DNA of 64,000 bases. It comes from Dehalococcoidia bacterium (GTDB taxonomy: Bacteria; Chloroflexota; Dehalococcoidia; Dehalococcoidales; Fen-1064). A model generated the notes under the pieces. It saw only the letters and a program-made list of their open reading frames with translations, had not been told where the DNA came from and did no database searches. Where the stretch lies: assembly GCA_011170375.1 (NCBI GenBank), contig DUEV01000003.1, positions 46,546 to 110,545 of the forward strand, in the 5' to 3' direction. A program made the translations under genes and the position numbers. Shown in pieces: positions 54,689 to 64,000 of the stretch; position 1 is the stretch's first letter, and each line of letters starts with the position of its first letter.

Positions 54689-56338
54689 GTGGATTCCATT
54701 CCTGATAAGCCTGAGCCTGAAATAGAAGAAGTAGAACAGTGGTCGGTATGCCCTATATGCAAGCAACCTAACCCCGTGGGCACTCCGCACTGCCGGCACT
54801 GCTGGGGAGCCTCACTCCACGCAGTCAAACCCGTAACAACCGAAGAGCTAGAGATTATCATGGAACGGGAGCGGGTCAGCTCCCGACGTCGCAACCTGAT
54901 CAAGATAGTCTCGGTGAGTATACTGGCTCCACTGCTGCTTTCCATTGCGGTCTTCCTCTCAATATATAGCTTCACTGACCTGATATTGGCACCCCCACCG
55001 ACATTAAACTCTAATCCTCTCCCTGGGGAGTGGACAATGTTTCGCCGCGACCTCAGCCACTCCGGCAGCATTGACTCCAGCGATACCCAACCCCAAGGGA
55101 ACCTGAAGTGGTCATTCATCCCACTCGAAGAAGAGCTGGCAACAGTACAAACAGCCATGGATACAATGATGGCCGAGAAGGACCTTGATGCGGTTTTAGC
55201 TACTAGCAAGACCAGCAACATGTTATCATTTCCTGCTCGCGAGCCTCTCTTTCCAGATTACCTGGATGTATCAACAACGAGAGGTCTGTACTCGTGTGAC
55301 TCCGAAGGCTCAGTTAGACTAGAGTCAGGAATTCATTCGTCACCGGTGGTGGTGGACGGTATAGTCTACTTTGGCTCCCAGGACCGCTACTTATATGCCG
55401 TTGACGCAGATACTGGTACCAAGCTCTGGGACTTCCCGACAAACGGATTTGTGGAGTCCTCACCGGCCGTTGTCGATGGCGTCGTCTACTTCGGGTCAAA
55501 TGACAGTAATTTCTACGCCCTCGATGCTAAGACTGGCGACTTACTCTGGACTTTTTCCGCCGAAAGGAGCAACCAATCATCTCCGGCAGTGGCTGACAGC
55601 ATGGTCTTTTTTGGCTCCGATGATTCCAGTATATATGCCCTGGATGCCAAAACCGGCGAAAAGCTCTGGGAATACAAGACCGGCGCTCAGGTCATGTCCT
55701 CGCCAGCCATAGCCAACGGTATTCTCTATATCTGCTCATTGGACAATTTCCTGTACGCCATTCAGGCAGACAATGGGCGGTTCCGCCTGCAGGTATTGGT
55801 CAACGCGACCACATCTTCTCCGGCAGTAGAGGATGGTATCGTCTACCTCAACAGCAGTGGTAACCTATTCGCCATCGACGGCAAAGCGAGAAACTGGCCT
55901 GGGGAGTATGACATCAGACCTTGGTGGATTCAGTTGTATGCTTGGCGCCTTGCGCCGGCACCACCGCCGACGTCGGGGTACCTGTGGAACATTACACCAA
56001 GATTACGCTTACGAAACTCTTCCTCTTCACCAGTCATAAGTAACAACACCATATATACCGCCTTCGATAAGTACCTATATGCGATAGATATCGAGACGCA
56101 CGAAAAACTCTGGGAGCTGCCGTTTATAGCTGGAGATAACCTGAGGTCTTCGCCAGCTCTTGGAAATGACGTTCTCTATATAGGCAGCGAGGATGGTTGT
56201 CTTTATGCAGTAGACGCTACCAACGGTCAAGAACTCTGGCACCTTGCCACTGGTGGCGCAATCGATTCTTCTCCGGCACTAGTCGACGGCATCATCTATG
56301 TAACTTCACACGACGGCAAGCTGTATGCCATTGAATAG
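54689..56338 (+). CDS. Membrane-anchored PQQ-like beta-propeller with N-terminal zinc ribbon
   Basis: 549 residues from a GTG with GAGGTGAG upstream. Residues about 20-40 form a zinc ribbon (CPICKQPNPVGTPHCRHC), on the cytoplasmic side. A transmembrane helix (IVSVSILAPLLLSIAVFLSIY) follows, and the large outer part contains at least six repeats of YFGSxDxxxYALDAKTGxxLW, the blades of a PQQ-like or YVTN-like propeller. PQQ binding itself is not shown. It may sense or scaffold an extracytoplasmic process. It is not clearly linked to rpsP-khpA, 181 bases upstream. Confidence 0.8.
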   Translation: MDSIPDKPEPEIEEVEQWSVCPICKQPNPVGTPHCRHCWGASLHAVKPVTTEELEIIMERERVSSRRRNLIKIVSVSILAPLLLSIAVFLSIYSFTDLILAPPPTLNSNPLPGEWTMFRRDLSHSGSIDSSDTQPQGNLKWSFIPLEEELATVQTAMDTMMAEKDLDAVLATSKTSNMLSFPAREPLFPDYLDVSTTRGLYSCDSEGSVRLESGIHSSPVVVDGIVYFGSQDRYLYAVDADTGTKLWDFPTNGFVESSPAVVDGVVYFGSNDSNFYALDAKTGDLLWTFSAERSNQSSPAVADSMVFFGSDDSSIYALDAKTGEKLWEYKTGAQVMSSPAIANGILYICSLDNFLYAIQADNGRFRLQVLVNATTSSPAVEDGIVYLNSSGNLFAIDGKARNWPGEYDIRPWWIQLYAWRLAPAPPPTSGYLWNITPRLRLRNSSSSPVISNNTIYTAFDKYLYAIDIETHEKLWELPFIAGDNLRSSPALGNDVLYIGSEDGCLYAVDATNGQELWHLATGGAIDSSPALVDGIIYVTSHDGKLYAIE

Positions 56339-56427
56339 TGCCTCAGCGAACGTAAACAACCTGGGCAGTTTGTTGACTTGTGATAAATCTGCCGTCCAGT
56401 AGTGTGAGTGAGGCAAGATCGCAAGAC

Positions 56428-56846
56428 CTAGAGCTCCGAGCGTCTCCTTCGTCTCTTTTCAGCTACTCTGAGACGGAGCAGGGAGCGACGTAACGCTGCC
56501 TCGGCACGGGCCATGTCGGTTTCCGACAAAGTTCCTCTAAGCCGTTCTTCGGCCCGTCGCTTGGCTTCCTCTGCCCGGGCAGCATCAATGTCCTCGGCCC
56601 TCTCGGCAGCATCGGCCAGAATAGTAATACGGTCGGGTCGCACTTCAAGGAATCCCCCGGTGATAGCCATGAATGTCTCCTCCCCACCCTTCCTCACACG
56701 GAGTTCACCCGGCTGCAACATCGTCATCAGCGGCGCATGACGTGGTAAGATTGCCAGCTCACCGTCAATACCCGGCGCCACTACTATGTCCACGTCGTCC
56801 GAAAAGACCAGCTGCTCAGCGGTTACGATATCAAGCCTGATGGCCA

Positions 56847-56847
<1 letters not shown>
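56428..56847 (-). CDS. atpC: ATP synthase epsilon subunit
   Basis: 139 residues. It has the N-terminal beta domain ([43 protein letters not shown]) and a C-terminal helical pair rich in Ala, Arg and Glu. It regulates rotation of F1. The ATG overlaps the atpD stop (TAATG). Confidence 0.95.
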
Positions 56848-58289
<1,442 letters not shown>

Positions 58290-58292
58290 CTA

Positions 58293-59150
58293 TTATTTTA
58301 AGGCAGCGGCTCCGCCTGTGATATCCAGCAACTCCGTCGTAATCGACTCTTGCCGGGCCTTGTTATACAGGAGGGTCAAGTCATCGATGAGCTCGTGAGC
58401 ACTTTCAGTGGCATTACGCATCGCCACCATCCTGGCCGATTGCTCGCTGGCGATTGATTCCAGAACAGCGTGGTAAACCTCCATCTCCACAAAACGGGGC
58501 AGAAGTTCTCCCAGAACCGCCTCCGGGCCAGGCTCATAAATATACTCCACGTTCTGCATTGCCGGCATCTCCGCCGGCTCGACCGGCAGGAGTTGTTCCA
58601 GAACCGGTGTCTGAGTCATCGTGGTAACGAACCTGGCATACGCCAGGTACACCATGTCTACCAGCCCGCTGGAATAGTCATCAATGACAATGCGTGATAT
58701 CGGGAGCGTATCCAGCAGGCTGGGACGGTCACCAAGCCTAGTAAACTCAGCCCGAACATCACGACCGACTCGCCTCATGAACTCACTTCCTTTGCGGCCA
58801 ACCGTAATTACTGTGACCGGTACCTTCTGCTCCAAAATAAAGCTCGCCGTCGTTCGGTTGATATTGGAGTTCAACCCACCACAAAGACCTCGGTCCGACG
58901 TAATATGCACCACGGCTATCTTAACGACCGGCCGCCGTTGCAACAGAGGATGGGGCGCTCCACCAGACTGTGGTAATGCCGCCAGGGCAGAAATAACCTG
59001 CCGAATCTTTTCGTCATAAGGACGGCCGGCAACACCGGCTTCCTGGGCACGCCGCATCTTAGAGGTGGCAATCATTTCCATAGCACGTGTAATTTTGGCT
59101 GTGCTTTGCACACCCCGGATGCGACGACGAATCAGACGTATGTTTGCCAT
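58293..59150 (-). CDS. atpG: ATP synthase gamma subunit
   Basis: 285 residues. The N-terminal helix RRIRGVQSTAKITRAMEMIATSKM and the C-terminal RMVAMRNATESAHELIDDLTLLYNKARQ form the rotor coiled coil. SDRGLCGGLNSNI is the conserved middle. It is the central shaft of the F1 rotor. Confidence 0.96.
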   Translation of the reverse strand: MANIRLIRRRIRGVQSTAKITRAMEMIATSKMRRAQEAGVAGRPYDEKIRQVISALAALPQSGGAPHPLLQRRPVVKIAVVHITSDRGLCGGLNSNINRTTASFILEQKVPVTVITVGRKGSEFMRRVGRDVRAEFTRLGDRPSLLDTLPISRIVIDDYSSGLVDMVYLAYARFVTTMTQTPVLEQLLPVEPAEMPAMQNVEYIYEPGPEAVLGELLPRFVEMEVYHAVLESIASEQSARMVAMRNATESAHELIDDLTLLYNKARQESITTELLDITGGAAALK

Positions 59151-59190
59151 GACCTGCTATCCACTGCTTTTGTAAAACAAATAAAATGGC

Positions 59191-60705
59191 CTAGGCAGAG
59201 AACTGAGTCTTCTTGAACTCCTCAATAGCTGCCTTGAGTACCTCTTCAGTCTCTTCACTGAGTGTCTTTTCCCGGGCAATCGTCGAGCCAATCTCAGGGT
59301 GGCTTGACTCCATGAACCGATGGAAGTCAACTTCGAAACGGCCCACATTTTCCACAGCGACATCATCAAGATAACCATTTATGGCTGCATAGAGAATAAT
59401 CACCTGTTTTTCCACCGGCATCGGCACATATTGCCCCTGTTTCAAGACCTCGGAGAGGCGCTGGCCTCGCTCAAGCTGAGCACGGGTTGCCCGGTCAAGC
59501 TCAGCGGTGCCGAACTGAGCAAAGGCTGCCAGTTCACGATACCGTGCCAAATCCAGACGAAGCCGACCAGCCACCTGTCTCATTGCCCGAATCTGAGCAT
59601 TGCTGCCTACGCGTGACACAGATATACCAACGTTAAGCGCTGGCCTTGTACCAGCATTGAACAGGTCTGTTTCAAGGTATATCTGGCCATCCGTAATCGA
59701 GATTACATTTGTTGGGATGTAGGCAGATACATCACCGGCCTGTGTCTCGATAATTGGCAATGCCGTTAGAGAGCCACCGCCATGCTCGTCGGAGTACCTG
59801 GCCGCCCTTTCCAGCAGGCGGCTGTGCAGGTAGAAGACATCGCCGGGGTAGGCCTCACGGCCCGGAGGCCGCCGCAGCAGCAGCGAAAGCTGTCGGTAGG
59901 CCCAGGCATGCTTGGAAAGGTCGTCATAGATAACCAGGGCATCCTTACCCTGCTCCATGAACTCCTCACCAATAGCACAGCCGGAATATGGTGCCAGGTA
60001 CTGCAGGGCAACCGAGTCAGAGGCATTGGCGGCGACAATAATAGTGTGCTCCATTGCCCCGTACTCTTCCAGAGTAGCCGCCACACGTGCCACCCGGGAG
60101 GTCTTCTGGCCAACGGCAACATAGATACAGATAAGGTCGCCACCCTTCTGATTGATAATCGTATCAAGGGCAATGATCGTCTTACCGGTTGACCGGTCAC
60201 CGATGATAAGCTCTCGCTGTCCTCTCCCCAGCGGAATCATACTGTCGATTGCCTTTATCCCGGTCTGCACCGGGGTATTCACTGGCTGCCGGGCGGTGAC
60301 ATTGGGAGCGACACGTTCCAGAGAGCGAGTCTTATCTGCCTTGATAGCACCCTTGCCATCGAGAGGACGACCCAGTGGGTCGATAACACGCCCGATAAGG
60401 CCATCACCAACAGGTGCCTCGGCAATTCTAGCAGTGCGCCTTACCTCATCACCCTCTTTGATGTCGGTATAGTCACCAAGGATAATGGCAGAGACACTCT
60501 CTTCTTCGAGGTTCATGGCAATCCCGATGACATCACCGGGAAACTCAAGCAGTTCATTATATTTCACGGCGGCCAACCCATGTATCCGGGCAATGCCATC
60601 ACCGACCTCTACAACTTCACCAACATCGACTGCCGTCAATGTTGTCCCGAATTTCTCTATCTCCTGCTTGATGGCGGAAGCTATGTCTCGCCCTCTCGTT
60701 GTCAT
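59191..60705 (-). CDS. atpA: ATP synthase alpha subunit
   Basis: 504 residues. It has the non-catalytic nucleotide-binding [13 protein letters not shown] and the family signature [13 protein letters not shown], with the N-terminal beta barrel [15 protein letters not shown]. The ATG at 60705 is normal for the family. It follows atpH by 42 bases. Confidence 0.97.
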   Translation of the reverse strand: MTTRGRDIASAIKQEIEKFGTTLTAVDVGEVVEVGDGIARIHGLAAVKYNELLEFPGDVIGIAMNLEEESVSAIILGDYTDIKEGDEVRRTARIAEAPVGDGLIGRVIDPLGRPLDGKGAIKADKTRSLERVAPNVTARQPVNTPVQTGIKAIDSMIPLGRGQRELIIGDRSTGKTIIALDTIINQKGGDLICIYVAVGQKTSRVARVAATLEEYGAMEHTIIVAANASDSVALQYLAPYSGCAIGEEFMEQGKDALVIYDDLSKHAWAYRQLSLLLRRPPGREAYPGDVFYLHSRLLERAARYSDEHGGGSLTALPIIETQAGDVSAYIPTNVISITDGQIYLETDLFNAGTRPALNVGISVSRVGSNAQIRAMRQVAGRLRLDLARYRELAAFAQFGTAELDRATRAQLERGQRLSEVLKQGQYVPMPVEKQVIILYAAINGYLDDVAVENVGRFEVDFHRFMESSHPEIGSTIAREKTLSEETEEVLKAAIEEFKKTQFSA

Positions 60706-60747
60706 CTAAGCTACCTCCCATCTTCTCCTCGGAAGACTATATTGCGA

Positions 60748-61296
60748 CTACTTCCCCACTCCACCCAGTTCTCTACGTAAGGCCGCCAGTTTACTACGGA
60801 TACTACCATCGATGAGCTTATCACCAATCCTGATGATAATCCCGCCGACTATACCGGGGTCTACCTTTGCCCTGAGTACTATCGGCTTACCCACCATGTC
60901 CGTGATACGTTGTGCCAGCTTCAACCTATCCTCATCATCCAGAGGAATAGCTGTGGTAACATCGGCAACCTCAGCCCCTTCGACACCACGGTAGTTGTCC
61001 AGCAACTGCTGATATTCCTCAGAAATATCCTCAATCATGCCCAGTCTATCCCTGACCACCAGCATCGATACCAGCTTCAGAGCCATCGGGTGTATTTCAC
61101 CAAGTCGCTCAGTCAGTACTCTGGTCTTTTCATCAAACGACACTTCGCGATTGGTCAGTAATGCAAAGAGCGACTCATCCCTAACCATACTGGCAATCTT
61201 CCTCAGGTCAGACTGCCAGACATTAAGCTCTTTCTGCTCCAGAGCCATCCGGAAAACTGCCTGTGCATAACGTCTCACATAAACGCTATCAGCCAT
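60748..61296 (-). CDS. atpH: ATP synthase delta subunit
   Basis: 182 residues. The second of two ATG codons (61296) is used, since AGGAG is 5 bases before it. The N-terminal helical domain (YAQAVFRMALEQKELNVW) and the C-terminal segment KVDPGIVGGIIIRIGDKLIDGSI are typical. It ties F1 to the peripheral stalk. Confidence 0.95.
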   Translation of the reverse strand: MADSVYVRRYAQAVFRMALEQKELNVWQSDLRKIASMVRDESLFALLTNREVSFDEKTRVLTERLGEIHPMALKLVSMLVVRDRLGMIEDISEEYQQLLDNYRGVEGAEVADVTTAIPLDDEDRLKLAQRITDMVGKPIVLRAKVDPGIVGGIIIRIGDKLIDGSIRSKLAALRRELGGVGK

Positions 61297-61325
61297 CATA
61301 TCTCCTAATAGCCTGCCAGCCCCGC

Positions 61326-61826
61326 TTATTCTTTGTCAAGGCCGGTGCTCTCGTCCAGCACCTTCTCAATCAACTCGCGGTGCGCTTCCTTGTCCAGTGA
61401 CTTCTCAATCACCTTTTCCGCCGCCGCCACTGCCAGGTCAGCAAACTCCTGCCGCAACTCACCAATTACCTCATCACGCTCTCGCTGTATCTCCTGGCGC
61501 GCCTTTTCCACAAGACCAGCCGCCTCCACCTGGGCTTCCTGCTGCGCCCTCTGCCTCGCCTCATCTCCGGCCCTCATCGCCCGGGCGATTGCCTCCTGGC
61601 CTTCCTTTGCAGCCGTCTCCAGTTTCTTCCGGTTTTCCTCCTCAGCAGCCGCCGCCTCTTCTTTTACCTTCTCCGCCTGCTCTACACTCTCCTTTATCCT
61701 CTGAGAACGCTCATCAAACATCCGCAGAATCGGCTTGTAGGCAAAGAAGTAAAGCAGCCCGAAAAGGACAAGAAAGCTTACAATCTGCGCTATTAGCTGT
61801 GGCAAATTAATACCAAGTCCTTCCAC
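61326..61826 (-). CDS. atpF: ATP synthase b subunit
   Basis: 166 residues. One N-terminal membrane helix (IAQIVSFLVLFGLLYFFAYKPI) and a long, charged helix rich in Glu, Ala and Lys, which forms the peripheral stalk dimer. RMFDERSQRIKESVEQAEK is the usual neck. Confidence 0.95.
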   Translation of the reverse strand: MEGLGINLPQLIAQIVSFLVLFGLLYFFAYKPILRMFDERSQRIKESVEQAEKVKEEAAAAEEENRKKLETAAKEGQEAIARAMRAGDEARQRAQQEAQVEAAGLVEKARQEIQRERDEVIGELRQEFADLAVAAAEKVIEKSLDKEAHRELIEKVLDESTGLDKE

Positions 61827-61844
61827 AGTAACCCCTCCTGGTTG

Positions 61845-62210
<366 letters not shown>

Positions 62211-62266
62211 CTATAGCCTCCTCCTTAATGGTAGTCGAATATATTACATACCTCAGTTGGTCTTTC

Positions 62267-63241
62267 TCAGTGAGCCTCCTCATGCTCATGCAGGGTAACC
62301 GCCATGGTAACAAACACCAGTGTCAGTCCACCAAAGATTAATGCCTGAATAGCACCGACGAGTAACTCCAGTCCGTAAAACGGCACCGCCAGCAGGTAAG
62401 GCATCAGGAAGAGCATCATCAGAATCAGTATCTCACCACCGAGCATGTTGCCGAAGAGACGGAATGCAAAGCTGACAAGCCGGATAAAAAAGCTAATCAA
62501 CTCAAGAAATCCGACAAACATGTCAATGATACCGAAACCAATACTGCCGAAGCCAGCCTTCACCTTGCCACGAAACAGCAGACCATGTCCACGAATGAAC
62601 CGACCGCCATTAAAAAACTGCTTGAAGAACAGAAGGCGGCTGTATCTAATACCGAAATAACACACGAAAATAAACGATACTATTGACAAGGCCAGCGTGA
62701 AATTGATATCGGTATTAGCACCTCGCAGCAGGGGCATAACGTGCTCTTCGCCATGCTCGGCCACAGTATAGGTAATCGAACCGAAACCGGGCACCAGGCT
62801 CAGCCACGAGTTCATGATGACAAAAAGAAAGATAGTGGTAATTATCGGGAAAAAGCGACGTCCGTACTTCTCACCGGCAACATCCGTGCAGAGATTAAGC
62901 AACCACTCAATGGCAAATTCCAGTAAACTCTGAAGTCGTGATGGAATGAGCTTTATCCGATGGGTTACCGCCCAGGCCAGGGCTACCAGGACAACAATGG
63001 TTATCCAGGAAGCAATAAGGGTATTGGTGATGGTGATTGGGCCGATGTGGCCAATTTCTTCGGCTGGGAGTTGCACATGCGGTGCGTCCACAGTGAATAT
63101 ATCGGGCAGCCCCACATCACCGACTATCGCTTTACCGAGGGCACCACTGAGGAGACTGACAACACCGACAGCCAGGACGATAATAATGATAACAATCAGT
63201 ACCGGAAAAGAACAACCCAAACAGCCTCTTCTTGTTGACAC
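62267..63241 (-). CDS. atpB: ATP synthase a subunit
   Basis: 324 residues with six or so membrane helices. The essential Arg is in SFAFRLFGNMLGGE; LITNTLIASWITIVV-type text (TITNTLIASW) and the terminal GLTLVFVTMAVTLHEHEEAH are present. The N-terminus is long and hydrophobic (CSFPVLIVIIIIVLAVGVVSLL). Starts at a GTG overlapping the atpZ stop (TAGTG). It forms the ion half-channels facing the c ring. Confidence 0.95.
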   Translation of the reverse strand: MSTRRGCLGCSFPVLIVIIIIVLAVGVVSLLSGALGKAIVGDVGLPDIFTVDAPHVQLPAEEIGHIGPITITNTLIASWITIVVLVALAWAVTHRIKLIPSRLQSLLEFAIEWLLNLCTDVAGEKYGRRFFPIITTIFLFVIMNSWLSLVPGFGSITYTVAEHGEEHVMPLLRGANTDINFTLALSIVSFIFVCYFGIRYSRLLFFKQFFNGGRFIRGHGLLFRGKVKAGFGSIGFGIIDMFVGFLELISFFIRLVSFAFRLFGNMLGGEILILMMLFLMPYLLAVPFYGLELLVGAIQALIFGGLTLVFVTMAVTLHEHEEAH

Positions 63242-63465
63242 TAGCTATTCCCTTTATCCTGTTTGTCTTTCAGAAAGGGCCGGAGCATGGCATAGACACC
63301 ATAGAAAGCGACCACTATTCCCAGCAGCAGACCAACTATCAACCATAAGGGTTCACTGTTCAGTTTACTATCAAGCCAGTTTCCGCCGACCACGCCCAAG
63401 ATGATAGAACCAGCCACAAAGAACCCGACACCCAGCATCCCCAACGCCGCCAGTCGCTTGTCCAT
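63241..63465 (-). CDS. atpZ: AtpZ/AtpI-type accessory protein of ATP synthase
   Basis: 74 residues, two membrane helices (MLGVGFFVAGSIILGVVGG and LWLIVGLLLGIVVAFYGVYAML) joined by NWLDSKLNSEP. This is the small protein encoded first in many F-type operons, which is thought to assist c-ring assembly. Its leader would be only 2-3 bases from the promoter at 63475-63504. Confidence 0.85.
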   Translation of the reverse strand: MDKRLAALGMLGVGFFVAGSIILGVVGGNWLDSKLNSEPLWLIVGLLLGIVVAFYGVYAMLRPFLKDKQDKGNS

Positions 63466-63474
63466 ACCGCCAGC

Positions 63475-63504
63475 AGCATATCAAAATCCACCCTACCAAG
63501 TCAA
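63475..63504 (-). promoter_or_regulatory. Promoter of the ATP synthase operon
   Basis: On the minus strand TTGACT (63504-63499) and TATGCT (63480-63475), 18 bases apart. Transcription would begin at about 63468, next to the atpZ ATG at 63465. The -10 is imperfect. Confidence 0.5.
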
Positions 63505-63555
63505 TTCCTCAGCGATCCTGTCTCTACTCTACCATCAGAATTCTGGTCCCGAACA

Positions 63556-63589
63556 ATAAAAAGGCCCTTAAACCATCGGTTCCAGGGCT
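63556..63589 (-). terminator. Terminator after the zinc-ribbon gene
   Basis: On the minus strand GCCCTGGAACC pairs with GGTTTAAGGGC around GAT (one mismatch and one wobble), followed by CTTTTTATT. It separates the zinc-ribbon gene from the ATP synthase promoter. Confidence 0.75.
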
Positions 63590-63636
63590 CTCCGCCATTA
63601 TTTATTCATGGCATGATTCATGTAGTATCGGGCAGA

Positions 63637-63969
63637 TTATGCCTTCCTCCCGCTAAAGAGTCGCGAGAAATCGCCGTCAAACTCCTTCAGAAAGTCATGC
63701 ATGTCAAGCACTTCATCAGCCTTCAGACCATCAGCATCCCGGAATTTCTCCAGCTCCGCCACCGACAGGTCAGTAACCACCTCCCCTGCTGTCTCCTCAT
63801 CCACATTTGCGGCCACCAGGTAGTGAGCATGGCAAGCCATACAGAATACACTCATAAACCAAAGCTCATCGTGATGTCCGATGACCTCAATATCGTCTAT
63901 TTCGTATCGCTGACCGCAGCCACTGCATTTGGCCGATGTCATTAACTTCTTGATGGTAGCTTCTTCCAT
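63637..63969 (-). CDS. Small zinc-ribbon protein of unknown function
   Basis: 110 residues. CSGCGQRYEIDD and CMACHAHYLVAANVD give two CxxC pairs, probably one zinc ribbon, followed by an acidic helical half (VTDLSVAELEKFRDADG; DFLKEFDGDFSRLF). It has TGAGGCG before the ATG and its own terminator. No partner is visible because the window ends upstream of it. Confidence 0.65.
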   Translation of the reverse strand: MEEATIKKLMTSAKCSGCGQRYEIDDIEVIGHHDELWFMSVFCMACHAHYLVAANVDEETAGEVVTDLSVAELEKFRDADGLKADEVLDMHDFLKEFDGDFSRLFSGRKA

Positions 63970-64000
63970 AGATACGCCTCAGGATACTGGGGAATTCTCG

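Overview
The window reads as a chromosome segment of an uncultured bacterium, most probably Chloroflexota, class Dehalococcoidia. This placement is inferred from gene content: a SpoIIIAA/Ycf45-like ATPase with no other sporulation gene, a non-canonical tubulin-family GTPase, an S21-YqeY pair, many enolase-superfamily, SnoaL-like and MDR-type enzymes, and a complete F-type ATP synthase operon. No 16S gene is present, so it is not proven. Coding density is high, genes sit in short operons, and no gap between genes exceeds about 210 bases.

Layout. 1-4.9 kb (+): end of pdxT, the SpoIIIAA/Ycf45-like ATPase, a radical SAM protein, a small membrane protein and a META-domain lipoprotein. 5.0-11.6 kb (-): purQ and an unusual PurS-PurS-PurL fusion, a NUDIX protein with a doubtful 5' end, yqeY, rpsU and an FAD oxidoreductase. 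11.7-14.6 kb (+): a regulatory cluster of XRE repressor, histidine kinase, OmpR-type regulator and a NarL-like protein with a degenerate receiver, the last preceded by 11-bp tandem repeats that look like an OmpR-family operator. 14.7-17.8 kb (-): adenosine deaminase family, enolase superfamily and SnoaL-like genes. 18-20.6 kb (+): three secreted or membrane-anchored proteins with beta-rich ectodomains plus a GAF protein. 20.7-21.3 kb (-): an isolated phage-connector-like gene. 21.5-28.6 kb (+): an AT-richer accessory stretch with three tandem MDR oxidoreductases alternating with small membrane proteins (one broken by an in-frame TGA), then an alpha-toroid protein, a 37-residue membrane peptide, an SRPBCC protein and a BtrH-like protein.

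28.6-41.7 kb (+) is a housekeeping block: LOG-like protein, eno, gap, the tubulin-like GTPase, dnaX-ybaB-recR, a methyltransferase, a HAD hydrolase-recO pair, lysS, two small genes and serS. 41.7-54 kb is mixed: nitronate monooxygenase-like gene, small zinc and TIGR04076-like genes, tRNA-Ser(UGA), a lone peptide-binding lipoprotein, two metallophosphoesterases, an ADP-forming acyl-CoA ligase alpha-type protein, a bacterial GH3-family enzyme, and the operon nfi-prfB-gluzincin-radC, in which prfB carries the +1 frameshift site. 54-56.3 kb (+): rpsP-khpA and a membrane-anchored beta-propeller. 56.4-63.5 kb (-): atpZ-B-E-F-H-A-G-D-C, then a small zinc-ribbon gene.

Regulation visible by eye: several sigma-70-type promoters (TTGACA/TATAAT class, 16-18 bp spacing). 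At four genes (XRE, dnaX, rpsP, atpZ) the predicted transcript starts within about 6 bases of the start codon, suggesting leaderless or near-leaderless translation. Two copies of a roughly 75-bp double-hairpin repeat lie in the leaders of the radical SAM gene and serS. I found no CRISPR array, complete prophage or transposase.
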